Translations under genes and position numbers: made by a program
Notes under the pieces: model-generated
Seen by the model: only the letters and a program-made list of their open reading frames with translations
What the model was told of the DNA's origin: nothing
Databases searched by the model: none
Shown: positions 1-7,845 of the stretch, in pieces
Numbering within the stretch: the first letter of the stretch is position 1
Layout: each line of letters opens with the position of its first letter
NCBI GenBank assembly: GCA_003162115.1
Contig: PMMV01000093.1
Coordinates: 12,149-26,622 of the forward strand
Direction of reading: 5' to 3'
DNA from: Methanobacterium sp.
GTDB lineage: Archaea; Methanobacteriota; Methanobacteria; Methanobacteriales; Methanobacteriaceae
DNA: 14,474 nt

Positions 1-46
1 ATCAAAAATTATTTAAATTATTGGTAAATAATCATGAGGAAATCCA

Positions 47-958
47 ATGAAAATCCCTTGCATAACAGAAGAATCATTATACCGTCCAGAAGCCGTGAGA
101 TGGAGAGAACGAATGAGTTTACTTCAACCATTAGGTGACGTTGTAGTAGTTTTACCTTGCAGTATGCGAAAACCATACTCAGCATCTAAATCTCATACAA
201 TCTTCATGAGGGCTACTAAAAATACTCAAGAAGCCATTCTAACCTCACCCTTTGGTGTATGTCCCCGTGAAATGGAACGTACATATCCAATTCAATCATA
301 CGATACATCAACTACCGGAGACTGGTCCAAAGAAGAAATAGATTTAACAGGTGAATGTTTAAAGAAATATGTGGCTGGAAAAGATGTCATCGCCCATGTT
401 TCTGGTGGTTACAAAGAAGTTTGTGAGGCATACCTTGATGATGCAGTTTACACCTGCAATGACGGAAGAACAACATCATGGGAGTCCATGGACAATCTTA
501 AAATGGAAGTAAAAAAGTATCCTAGAATAAAAACCCGAGAAAAACGATTAAAAGGTTTCAGATCAATTGCCCGTTATCAGTTCAGAACCCAGGAAGCAGA
601 TTCTTTAATACCCGATGGTACCAAGGCCGTTGGAAGATTCACAAGAAGAATGTTACTTGAAAAAGAACAGATCGCTACATTATCCTTTGATACAGGATTA
701 TACTCTCTGAACCTGAAAGGAGGGGAAAAATTGAAGGATATTGGTAAAAACTGGGTTGAAATTGATTTTGATATGAAAACGAATACCCTCTTCGCTCCCG
801 GGATTCTCAACGCCGACTCAGGCATATTGCCAAAGGATGAAATTGTGATTTTGAGAAACGATGAGGTAGTAGGTGTTGGTAAAGCTGTTTTAAGTGGAGA
901 TGAAATGAAGAAAGCTACTAAAGGCGTTGGCGTTAGGGTGAGGCACAGAAAGAAGTAG
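47..958 (+). CDS. Archaeosine synthase (ArcS) core-domain protein with C-terminal PUA domain
   Basis: 303 residues. Residues 37-50 match exactly the pattern described for archaeosine synthase, PC-x3-KPY-x2-S-x-S-H (P37, C38, K42, P43, Y44, S47, S49, H50). ArcS completes archaeosine at position 15 of archaeal tRNAs by acting on the nitrile of preQ0 already inserted by the tRNA-guanine transglycosylase. The last ~75 residues look like a PUA RNA-binding domain (from about residue 228, ending in a basic RVRHRKK tail). Classic ArcS proteins are near 600 residues, with TGT-like N-terminal domains; this one holds only the catalytic and PUA parts. The ATG at 47 has GAGGA at 36-40 in front, and no coding continuation is visible upstream, so the short form looks natural rather than truncated. 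The substrate role is inferred from the motif. Confidence 0.82.
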   Translation: MKIPCITEESLYRPEAVRWRERMSLLQPLGDVVVVLPCSMRKPYSASKSHTIFMRATKNTQEAILTSPFGVCPREMERTYPIQSYDTSTTGDWSKEEIDLTGECLKKYVAGKDVIAHVSGGYKEVCEAYLDDAVYTCNDGRTTSWESMDNLKMEVKKYPRIKTREKRLKGFRSIARYQFRTQEADSLIPDGTKAVGRFTRRMLLEKEQIATLSFDTGLYSLNLKGGEKLKDIGKNWVEIDFDMKTNTLFAPGILNADSGILPKDEIVILRNDEVVGVGKAVLSGDEMKKATKGVGVRVRHRKK

Positions 959-986
959 TTTAAATGGAATTTTATGAATTAAAAAA

Positions 987-997
987 TTTTGTTTTTT
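987..997 (+). terminator. Candidate T-run terminator after the ArcS-domain gene
   Basis: About 30 bp after the stop codon comes TTTTGTTTTTT, the oligo-T type of signal that stops archaeal RNA polymerase. No strong hairpin was seen in front. This is a candidate only, since the region is AT-rich. Confidence 0.35.
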
Positions 998-1160
998 AGA
1001 ATCTTCATCAAGTATAAATATCATAAATTGAAAAAAGAGAAACACTTTATTTTAATTGAGAATAAATGAGTAATTAAGATTAGAATATAAAGGTTATTCT
1101 GAAATAGATATCATTGGAATAGATAAATTAAAGATATAAATAAAAGTTACGAGGGATAAA

Positions 1161-1451
1161 ATGTCAGAAGAAGTTGTAGAGAAGTTAAGAACAGCACTTT
1201 CAACCATCGCAGACCCCCATATGGGTATTAGCATTGTTGAAATGGGACTTGTAACCGGTATTGAAGTTGACGATGAAGCTAAAACCGCTAAAATCACAAT
1301 AACTCCTTCCAACCCCGGATGCATGAGCGCAGCCAACATGGCTATGCAGGCAAGGACGGCTGCAGAAAGTCTTGATGAAATAGATAAAGCCGAGATAGTC
1401 GTGGAAGGACATATGATGGCAGATGCAATCTGCGATATGGTTAACAAATAG
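1161..1451 (+). CDS. DUF59 / MIP18-family iron-sulfur cluster assembly protein
   Basis: 96 residues, the normal size for a single-domain DUF59 (MIP18-like, SufT/PaaD-type) protein. The N-terminus has the family pattern: a helix, a DPxxGxSIVxMGLV stretch (D18-P19 to V31), a beta strand rich in Thr/Ile, then the loop TPSNPGC with the conserved reactive cysteine at C54. Such proteins help assemble or deliver Fe-S clusters, often with an Mrp/ApbC-type carrier ATPase, in the cytoplasm. ATG 1161 is preceded by GAGGG at 1151-1155. The stop TAG (1449-1451) is followed at once by the ATG of the next gene, so the two are almost certainly co-transcribed and translationally coupled. The client protein cannot be told from sequence. 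Confidence 0.85.
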   Translation: MSEEVVEKLRTALSTIADPHMGISIVEMGLVTGIEVDDEAKTAKITITPSNPGCMSAANMAMQARTAAESLDEIDKAEIVVEGHMMADAICDMVNK

Positions 1452-2009
1452 ATGTATAAATGGAACATCGCAGCCCTTGTTGGTGTTCCGGGAGTAGGTA
1501 AAACTTCCCTTTGTCGAAGTGCAGCAAGGACACTTGGATTTAAACACGTTAATTACGGAGAGCTTATGCTCGACGTTGCCATATCTGATAATCTGGCTTC
1601 AAATCAGGATGAAATGTTCAAATTGGATCTTGAAGTCCAGCAATCTATTTGGAAGGCTGCTGCCTATAGAGTACTGGAAATGAAAGGATCTTCAAGTAAG
1701 ATCCTACTGGATCTGCATGGTGTTGATCTATCAGATAGTGGTTACATAATTTCACTACCAGTTGAAATCATCACCCCCGATCTAATAATTATTGTTGAAT
1801 CATCCTATGATAAGATCATCATGAGAAGATATGAAGATGCAGCTCGGATCCGTACCCTTGAAGACATGAAAGATGTTAAAGAACATATGGAAATACTTAG
1901 GATGTCCATGACCGTTTGTTCGGTTATCTATGGCTCTTACTTAACTTTGTTAGATAATGATAATTTTGAAAAGTGTTTAAATGAACTCAAAGAAGTTCTA
2001 TGTGGATAA
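1452..2009 (+). CDS. Archaeal adenylate kinase (AdkA)-like P-loop NTPase
   Basis: 185 residues. A Walker A motif GVPGVGKT lies at residues 11-18. The remainder follows the archaeal adenylate kinase plan: VNYGELMLDVA after the P-loop, a LDLH segment before a GY..SLP strand, a PDLIIIVES strand, and the RR-x3-D-x2-R-x-R arginine cluster followed by EH and a C-terminal helix. Family members interconvert AMP, ADP and ATP, are about 190 residues long, and lack the long lid of bacterial enzymes. The usual adkA of methanogens is often in the secY/ribosomal-protein region, so this copy, abutting a DUF59 gene, could be a diverged paralog with another substrate. Family assignment is firm; the exact phosphate acceptor is an inference. 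Confidence 0.72.
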   Translation: MYKWNIAALVGVPGVGKTSLCRSAARTLGFKHVNYGELMLDVAISDNLASNQDEMFKLDLEVQQSIWKAAAYRVLEMKGSSSKILLDLHGVDLSDSGYIISLPVEIITPDLIIIVESSYDKIIMRRYEDAARIRTLEDMKDVKEHMEILRMSMTVCSVIYGSYLTLLDNDNFEKCLNELKEVLCG

Positions 2010-2137
2010 GCATTTTAATAATAATAAATAGCATGAAATGGTTCACATATCCTTGAAAACTGAAGTTTAGAGAAAAGGATATATATGATGAAGTTTAAAT
2101 CATGCATCTACCCTCATATTCCTTTGAACTATTTATG

Positions 2138-2145
2138 TTTAAATA
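2138..2145 (+). promoter_or_regulatory. TATA box for tRNA-Ile
   Basis: TTTAAATA lies about 31 bp (centre) before the first base of the tRNA at 2173. This is a good match to the archaeal TATA consensus at a plausible distance for a tRNA promoter with a very short 5' leader. Confidence 0.55.
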
Positions 2146-2172
2146 GTACCGTTATCCCTTTTTTATATGAAG

Positions 2173-2248
<76 letters not shown>

Positions 2249-2261
2249 CATTATTTCAGGC

Positions 2262-2269
2262 TTTTTTTT
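2262..2269 (+). terminator. T8 terminator downstream of tRNA-Ile
   Basis: A run of eight T residues starts 17 bp after the tRNA discriminator base. This fits an intrinsic archaeal oligo-T terminator. Confidence 0.5.
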
Positions 2270-2320
2270 AAATTCAAAATTAGTAATTACAGAGTCATCG
2301 TACCATTACCAGGATCATTC

Positions 2321-2345
2321 AAAAAATTTATATTTATGAAAAAAA
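2321..2345 (-). terminator. Candidate terminator of the trp operon
   Basis: Read on the - strand, the sequence downstream of trpD contains TTTTTTT (2345-2339) and then TTTTTT (2326-2321), some 155 bp after the trpD stop. These are the first long T-runs met by polymerase leaving trpD and lie opposite the tRNA terminator, making the region a two-way stop. There is no experimental support and AT-richness weakens the call. Confidence 0.35.
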
Positions 2346-2397
2346 GATATTAAAATGGAGCAAAGTGATTCAGGTAAATGGGTAAAGTTAGTAATTT

Positions 2398-2423
2398 ACC
2401 TCATTTTTTTACCTCATTTTTTT
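2398..2423. repeat. Tandem 13-bp duplication
   Basis: ACCTCATTTTTTT occurs twice head to tail (2398-2410 and 2411-2423). It lies in the convergent intergenic region between tRNA-Ile and trpD. A unit of 13 bp is not a multiple of 3, so it argues against a conserved coding role. It resembles a slippage or short duplication event. Confidence 0.7.
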
Positions 2424-2498
2424 TATTTGAATATTTCAAAACAAGAATTTTCAGGTTTAATAAACATTAAATTTGTTTTTGAAATTATGTAGCCATTA

Positions 2499-3581
2499 TT
2501 ATTTACAAGGAAATGGTTCTGGATCAAAGTTTCCTGTGGAATTGCTTATATCAACAAGTTCTAAAAGTTTTTCCATAGCCAATCCTGATCTAATGGAATT
2601 TTTTGCTATTTTTACCCCATCTTCCATGTTTTGAGCCTTTCCAGCTATGAAGAGGATTGCAGCAGTGTTAACTAAGCTCAGTTCAAGCATTGCATCTTCT
2701 TCTATTGAGTCACTTTTTCCTGATAAAACAGCTTTAACTACTTCTAAATTACTTTCAATGGTTTCAGGAGCTTTAATATATTTTGGATCATATCTTTTAA
2801 TCCCAAAATCTTCAGGATAAACCTCATCAATTGTGATCTCACCATTTTCAAGGTATGCAATCCTTGTTTTTCCGATAGTTGAAATTTCATCCATTGCAGG
2901 ATTATCGTTGTCATCATAACCGTGTACAACCATAGCACGTTTCACATCAAGATTTTTAAGGACTTCTACAATTATATCAACATATTCTGGTTCAAAAACA
3001 CCCAGAAGTTGTATTTCTGCGTTTGCTGGTGAAGTCAAAGGCCCTAAAATGTTGAAAACAGTCCTTATACCAAGTTCCTTTCTAATTGACATCATTCTCT
3101 TCATAGCTGGATGGAACTTCGGTGCAAACATAAAACCTATCCCTGTGCTTTCAAGGCATCTCTCAACACCAACAGCATCACAGTTTATGTTTACTCCTAG
3201 GGCTTCTAAAATGTCAGCCCCACCACATTTACTAGTAATGCTTCTGTTTCCATGTTTAGCTATTGTAACACCGCATGAAGCTGCAATTATTGCAGAAGTT
3301 GTGCTGACGTTGTATGTTTTGAAGCTATCGCCCCCAGTTCCACACGTATCAACAAGTGGATCTTTAAGTTCTGGTGATATTTCGATACACACACTGCGCA
3401 TTGCCTTTACAAAGCCAGTTATCTCTTCAACAGATTCCCCTTTAACTCTCAGGGCTGTTAAGAAGGCAGCACTCTGGATTCCTCCTGCTTCACAATTAAT
3501 CATTTCCATCATACAATTATAAGCTTCATCTTCGCTCAAATCTATTTTTAATACAATTTTGGCTAGACATTCACGAATCAT
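2499..3581 (-). CDS. trpD: Anthranilate phosphoribosyltransferase
   Basis: Transfers the phosphoribosyl group of PRPP to anthranilate, the second tryptophan-specific step, in the cytoplasm. Family motifs are all present: GTGGD at residues 81-85 (PRPP/diphosphate loop), NVSTTSA at 91-97 and KHGNRS at 109-114. At 360 residues the length is normal for TrpD. I start at ATG 3581 (MIRECL); an in-frame GTG at 3590 exists, but AAAGGA at 3598-3593 lies only 2 nt from that GTG and 11 nt from the ATG, and the homologous N-terminus normally begins at the MIRE-like segment. It is the last gene of the operon, 38 bp after trpA. Placing trpD at the distal end is the arrangement known from Methanothermobacter. 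Confidence 0.96.
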   Translation of the reverse strand: MIRECLAKIVLKIDLSEDEAYNCMMEMINCEAGGIQSAAFLTALRVKGESVEEITGFVKAMRSVCIEISPELKDPLVDTCGTGGDSFKTYNVSTTSAIIAASCGVTIAKHGNRSITSKCGGADILEALGVNINCDAVGVERCLESTGIGFMFAPKFHPAMKRMMSIRKELGIRTVFNILGPLTSPANAEIQLLGVFEPEYVDIIVEVLKNLDVKRAMVVHGYDDNDNPAMDEISTIGKTRIAYLENGEITIDEVYPEDFGIKRYDPKYIKAPETIESNLEVVKAVLSGKSDSIEEDAMLELSLVNTAAILFIAGKAQNMEDGVKIAKNSIRSGLAMEKLLELVDISNSTGNFDPEPFPCK

Positions 3582-3619
3582 AAATATCACATTCCTTTAT
3601 TCGAATTTAGTTTTATTAT

Positions 3620-4462
3620 TTATTTTGTTGAATGCTTGAGTTCTCTACAGAAGCTTCCAATTTCATCCTTGGCCACATCCATATCATCTAGTTTATCGGT
3701 AATAATATCTATTATAGCACTTGCAACTATAGCTCCATCTGCACCAGACTTGATTACGTCACTAACATGTTCTGGCTTTGATATTCCAAATCCAACGACT
3801 AAAGGGAGTTTTGTATGATTTTTAACCCTTTTTATAAGGTCAACTGTACTTTTTTTAATATCTGACCTTGCACCTGTGACACCCATAACAGCTACAACAT
3901 ACAGGAATCCTGAACATCGTTTAACTACCTCATTTATCCTTTGGTTACTGGTTGTCTGGGCAACCATAAAGATCTGGTTGATTTTATACTTTTTAGCCAT
4001 ATAAACAGCATCATTTGATTCTTCTGGAGGTAAATCTGCTGCTAAAATTCCATTAATGCCGGATTTTCTGGCTTTTCGATAAAATTCTTCTAACCCAATT
4101 TTGTAGATGAGATTGTAGTAAACTAGTATGCCTATTGGAATGGAAGTAAATTTTCTAATCCTGTCTATGAACTCGAAGCATCTTTCAGTGGTCATACCAG
4201 AATTCAGAGATCTTATGTCTGCAGCCTGAACACTTGGTCCATCTGCAACTGGATCACTGAAGGGAAATCCTATTTCAAGAGCATCAGCACCACTATCTAC
4301 GTATTGCTGGACAATTTTAAGGGATGTTTCAAAATCAGGATCTCCTGCAACAGTAAATGGTATGAATGCACCCTCACCCCTATTTTTCACATCTAGGAAC
4401 ATTTCTGAATAACCCTGTACAACATTTTTCTCTTCAGCAGTGTATCTTTGGTGGGATTTCAT
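3620..4462 (-). CDS. trpA: Tryptophan synthase alpha chain
   Basis: Cleaves indole-3-glycerol phosphate to indole and glyceraldehyde 3-phosphate; the indole is channelled to TrpB in the alpha2-beta2 complex. It is a TIM-barrel protein of 280 residues. The catalytic pair is recognisable in [16 protein letters not shown]63 (equivalent to E. coli Glu49) and D74 (Asp60). The [11 protein letters not shown] strand is at 33-43, and the [10 protein letters not shown] phosphate-binding segment is near the C-terminus. The N-terminus carries a ~17-residue extension before the usual YSEMF start of the conserved part. Start ATG 4462 overlaps the trpB stop as ATGA (4459-4462), so the partner subunits are translationally coupled. 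Confidence 0.97.
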   Translation of the reverse strand: MKSHQRYTAEEKNVVQGYSEMFLDVKNRGEGAFIPFTVAGDPDFETSLKIVQQYVDSGADALEIGFPFSDPVADGPSVQAADIRSLNSGMTTERCFEFIDRIRKFTSIPIGILVYYNLIYKIGLEEFYRKARKSGINGILAADLPPEESNDAVYMAKKYKINQIFMVAQTTSNQRINEVVKRCSGFLYVVAVMGVTGARSDIKKSTVDLIKRVKNHTKLPLVVGFGISKPEHVSDVIKSGADGAIVASAIIDIITDKLDDMDVAKDEIGSFCRELKHSTK

Positions 4463-5640
4463 ACTTCTACCCCCATTTCCTTAGCTACCAAAAACATATC
4501 CTTGTCCCCTCTGCCTGAAAGATTAATAATAATGGTTTTTTCACTGTTTTCTATGACTTTTGAATATTTCTCTGCATATGCAACTGCATGGGCACTTTCA
4601 AGAGCAGGAATTATGCCCTCATACTTGGATAATAATTCAAATCCCCTTAATGCTTCTTGATTCGTTACTGCAACGTAATTTGCCCGTCCTGTAATCTTGA
4701 GGTGTGCATGTTCAGGTCCAACCCCCGGATAGTCAAGACCCGCCGACACAGAGTGGGCTTCTGATATCTGGCCGTTATCATCCTGCAGTACAAATGATAG
4801 CGAACCATGAAGTATTCCTTCAGTGCCTTTACAGAGAGTTGCCCCTGTTCGTTCTGTTTCAATTCCATCTCCTCCGCCTTCTACACCAATGAGTTCGACA
4901 TCTTTATCTTCAATAAAACCTGAAAATACTCCCATAGCATTACTTCCACCACCAACACATGCTATAACTGCATCAGGAAGTTTTCCTTCTTTTTCAAGAA
5001 TTTGCTTCCTTGCTTCGTTACCTATTACACTCTGGAAGTGTTTAACCATAATTGGGTAGGGGTGTGGTCCCATGGTCGACCCTATCAAGTAGTGGGTGGT
5101 CTCAACATTGGTGATCCAATCCCTGAATGCTTCGTTTATTGCATCTTTTAGTGTTTTTGAACCAGTTTCTACAGGTATTACATGACTACCTGATAATTCC
5201 ATCCTGAAAACATTGAGTTTCTGCCTTTCAACATCCTCAATACCCATGTAAACTTCAGTAGGAATAGATAACATTGCACCAACTACAGCTGTTGCAATTC
5301 CATGCTGTCCAGCACCAGTTTCTGCCATTAAACGTTTTTTACCCATATATTTAGCTAAAAGACCCTGTCCAAGCGTATTGTTTATTTTATGGGCTCCTGT
5401 GTGAAGCATGTCTTCTCTCTTCAAATATATTTTGCATCCAAATTTTTTAGAGAGATTTTTTGCAAAGTAAAGGGAGGTTGGTCTCCCAGCAAACTCTCTA
5501 AGGTAAAATTCAAGTTCTTTTGTGAACTTTTCATCATCTTTATATCTCAAAAATGCCCCTTCAAGTTCTTCTAAAGCCGGTATAATGAGTTCTGGAACGA
5601 ATATTCCGCCGTATTTACCAAACTTTCCTTCTGTTATCAT
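4459..5640 (-). CDS. trpB: Tryptophan synthase beta chain (TrpB1 type)
   Basis: PLP enzyme that joins indole and L-serine to give L-tryptophan. At 393 residues it is the typical TrpB1 length. The PLP Schiff-base lysine is K85 in HTGAHKINN, the catalytic acid is E107 in AETGAGQHG, and the phosphate-gripping GGGSNAMG loop is present. The N-terminal [13 protein letters not shown] is diagnostic of the TrpA-partnered form rather than the longer TrpB2. ATG 5640 has GTGAT at 5649-5645 just upstream. It follows trpF after a 54-bp gap, the longest within the operon, and overlaps trpA by 4 nt. Confidence 0.98.
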   Translation of the reverse strand: MITEGKFGKYGGIFVPELIIPALEELEGAFLRYKDDEKFTKELEFYLREFAGRPTSLYFAKNLSKKFGCKIYLKREDMLHTGAHKINNTLGQGLLAKYMGKKRLMAETGAGQHGIATAVVGAMLSIPTEVYMGIEDVERQKLNVFRMELSGSHVIPVETGSKTLKDAINEAFRDWITNVETTHYLIGSTMGPHPYPIMVKHFQSVIGNEARKQILEKEGKLPDAVIACVGGGSNAMGVFSGFIEDKDVELIGVEGGGDGIETERTGATLCKGTEGILHGSLSFVLQDDNGQISEAHSVSAGLDYPGVGPEHAHLKITGRANYVAVTNQEALRGFELLSKYEGIIPALESAHAVAYAEKYSKVIENSEKTIIINLSGRGDKDMFLVAKEMGVEV

Positions 5641-5694
5641 TAAATCACATCCATATAATTAATTCAAATATTCATAAACTCAAGTCTATAAAAA

Positions 5695-6414
5695 TCATAT
5701 TAACGCCCTGATTTTCATTAAATCATCTACACGATCAGGATTTTTAATTCCCGGTGCATATTCTACACCTGAATTTACATCAACGTAGTCTATTACTTTT
5801 TCCAGTACTTCCTTCTTATTTTGAAGTCTCTCTGAGTTTATTCCACCTGCAAGGAATATTTTCACGTTATAATTCGCATTTTTAGCGATTTTAACGGCTT
5901 CTAATAATATTTTTATTGGAATTTGTCTTCCAGTTCCACCGCTTTTACCGTTTATTTGGTAATCGAAAAGTAATGCATCGCATGTTTTTGCAAAATCTTC
6001 TATCTCCTTTTTTTTGTCGTGAGAAAATCTAAATTCATTTCCATTCATAAATTTAAGTGATTCTTCCGATATTCCCACAGCTCTTATAACCTTCAAATTA
6101 CTTTCAAGTGCGTTTCTATGAAAACCCCCTATCCATCTGAGGTACTTTATTTCATTATTGGTTAATGAATGAAGCTGAACATTTCTTATACCTGTTTTTT
6201 TCATTTTCATGATAACTTCTTCAGGATTTTCAGGTTCTAAAACCAGAACTGCCTTATCTCTATTTTTCATTGAAGAAACTAACTCTTTGATCATCCTAAG
6301 CTTTACGTTCCTCTTGGATCTTTCAATATTTATAAAACCTATTAGATTGGCACCGGATACTTCACACTTATTAACATCTTCAAACCGGGTTAGACCGCAG
6401 ATTTTAACTTGCAT
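5695..6414 (-). CDS. trpF: Phosphoribosylanthranilate isomerase
   Basis: Carries out the Amadori rearrangement of phosphoribosylanthranilate to CdRP, the third tryptophan-specific step. The N-terminal MQVKICGLTR holds the catalytic cysteine (C6). The general acid/base aspartate is D151 in DALLFDYQ, followed by GGTG at 159-162 and the LAGGIN phosphate-binding strand at 188-193. At 239 residues it is longer than most TrpF proteins; the extra length appears to sit around residues 113-140, rich in charged residues. I choose ATG 6414 because VKICG homology begins there, although a TTG at 6423 is in frame. The start lies inside the end of trpC, an 11-nt overlap. Conservation is weaker than for its neighbours, as is usual for TrpF. 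Confidence 0.93.
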   Translation of the reverse strand: MQVKICGLTRFEDVNKCEVSGANLIGFINIERSKRNVKLRMIKELVSSMKNRDKAVLVLEPENPEEVIMKMKKTGIRNVQLHSLTNNEIKYLRWIGGFHRNALESNLKVIRAVGISEESLKFMNGNEFRFSHDKKKEIEDFAKTCDALLFDYQINGKSGGTGRQIPIKILLEAVKIAKNANYNVKIFLAGGINSERLQNKKEVLEKVIDYVDVNSGVEYAPGIKNPDRVDDLMKIRALI

Positions 6415-7273
6415 TTCTAACAACCCGTGCGCCTTTTAAAGTTTTTATTATACTTGTGGCAGTATTTAACATGCCATTCTTTCCAGATGCACCCATTATA
6501 GATGTTCCTACGAGCAGTGCATCAACACCGTACTTTGAGAGTTTTAAAGCATCATTTGTATCATGAACACCGCTTTCAGATACCAGAATAACTTCAGGTG
6601 GCACGTATCCTGCAAGTTTTTCAGTTGTTTTAAGGTCGACTCTGAAGTTCTGAAAGTTTCTGTTGTTTATTCCCAAAAAATCTGCTCCAGCCTTTAATGC
6701 AGAGATTATATCTTCCCTGTTTCTGCATTCAACCAGAGCGTCTATTCCAAGTTCTCCACATGTGGAAATTCCCTCTTCTAAATCGGGATAAATTCCATTT
6801 ATTAATAGAATGCCGGTTGCTCCTGCTAATTTAGCTTGGTATATCTGATACTCATGAATTATAAAGTCTTTTCTAATAATTGGAAGTTTTGTCATATTGC
6901 AAGCTGATCTGAGGTTATCAATACTTCCCTTAAAATATTTTTCTTCTGTGATTATTGAAATTGCTGAAGCACCTGATTGTTCAAAAACTTTTAATGCATC
7001 TTCAAGACTTGAATTTGATATATCACCCATTGATGGTGATGAGGTTTTAAATTCGCAGATAACTGCCACATTATAGTCATGATCCAGTGATTTCCTGAAA
7101 CTTTTAATATTGTTTTCAGAAAATATACCATTTGATTTGGAATTGGATCTCTTTGATGCTTCAATCTCGTCTTTAAGCACATTTAAAGGGGTTAATTCTT
7201 TTTCTTTATTGATATCTTTCCTTGTCTCCATTATTATGTCCAATAATTGAACTTTGCTATTTTGATAGTTCAT
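6404..7273 (-). CDS. trpC: Indole-3-glycerol-phosphate synthase
   Basis: Decarboxylates and cyclises CdRP to indole-3-glycerol phosphate. TIM barrel of 289 residues. Signature segments in order: CEFKTSSPSMG (catalytic E74 and K76), IIRKDFI (K135), LVECRN (E182), GINNRNFQNF (residues 201-210) and VSESG (231-235). It is a stand-alone enzyme, not fused to TrpF as in enterobacteria. Start ATG 7273 overlaps the trpG stop as ATGA (7270-7273), and its 3' end overlaps trpF. About 60 N-terminal residues precede the barrel, slightly long and rich in Lys, Glu and Ser. Confidence 0.97.
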   Translation of the reverse strand: MNYQNSKVQLLDIIMETRKDINKEKELTPLNVLKDEIEASKRSNSKSNGIFSENNIKSFRKSLDHDYNVAVICEFKTSSPSMGDISNSSLEDALKVFEQSGASAISIITEEKYFKGSIDNLRSACNMTKLPIIRKDFIIHEYQIYQAKLAGATGILLINGIYPDLEEGISTCGELGIDALVECRNREDIISALKAGADFLGINNRNFQNFRVDLKTTEKLAGYVPPEVILVSESGVHDTNDALKLSKYGVDALLVGTSIMGASGKNGMLNTATSIIKTLKGARVVRNAS

Positions 7274-7845
7274 AGACTGATCTCCAAGAAGTTTTCTAGT
7301 ATTCTAATTCCTTGTGATGTCCCAACAGATTCCGGATGGAATTGAAGTCCAAAAATAGGTTTTTCCCGGTGTTTTATTGCCATTATCATGCCATCAATAG
7401 TTCTTGCAGTTATTTCCATGCATTTGGGGTTTGTTTCAATCCTGCAGATTAGTGAATGATACCTTGCAGCGGGTAAGGGATTTTTTATCCCACTGAAAAT
7501 TCCTTCTTCATTGTGGTGTATGCTGCTCTGTTTACCGTGAACCGGTTCATTACGCTTAATTTCACCGCCGAAAGCCATGAATATTCCCTGATGTCCTAGG
7601 CATACCCCCAAAATTGGAATTTCAGATCCGAGTTCCTTTATAACTTGCATGGATATTCCAAAGTCTCGAACGTTTTCTGGACTACCAGGGCCGGGTGATA
7701 TTATTATAGCACGAGGTTCCAGTTTTTTAATCTGATCTACTGTTATTTCATCATTTTTTTTAACCATTATGTCGGGATATATCTCTCCAACCATTTGATA
7801 TAAGTTGTAGGTGAAAGAATCGTAGTTGTCGATGATGATTATCAT
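7270..7845 (-). CDS. trpG: Anthranilate synthase component II (glutamine amidotransferase)
   Basis: Class I glutamine amidotransferase subunit that hydrolyses glutamine and feeds ammonia to TrpE. 191 residues, the normal length for a TrpG without fusion. The catalytic triad is visible: C82 in GVCLGHQ, and H170 and E172 in QFHPES. The IDNYDSFTYNL start and the SPGPGSP oxyanion loop (50-55) are classic. ATG 7845 overlaps the trpE stop (ATGA, 7842-7845), with a G-rich ribosome binding stretch inside the end of trpE. It could in principle also serve a para-aminobenzoate synthase, but its place between trpE and trpC makes the tryptophan role clear. Confidence 0.97.
   Translation of the reverse strand: MIIIIDNYDSFTYNLYQMVGEIYPDIMVKKNDEITVDQIKKLEPRAIIISPGPGSPENVRDFGISMQVIKELGSEIPILGVCLGHQGIFMAFGGEIKRNEPVHGKQSSIHHNEEGIFSGIKNPLPAARYHSLICRIETNPKCMEITARTIDGMIMAIKHREKPIFGLQFHPESVGTSQGIRILENFLEISL

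Noticed and set aside
1094..1547. Overlapping - strand open frames of 115-124 codons across the DUF59 gene
   Set aside because: They are antisense to a clearly recognisable DUF59 protein, with no motif or ribosome binding site of their own.
2398..2423. CRISPR-like repeat
   Set aside because: Only two adjacent 13-bp units without spacers; a simple tandem duplication.
3582..3590. GTG 3590 as the trpD start
   Set aside because: The AAAGGA site is only 2 nt from it; ATG 3581 has better spacing and matches where TrpD homology begins.
6415..6423. TTG 6423 as the trpF start
   Set aside because: ATG 6414 directly precedes the conserved VKICG segment and needs no rare start codon.
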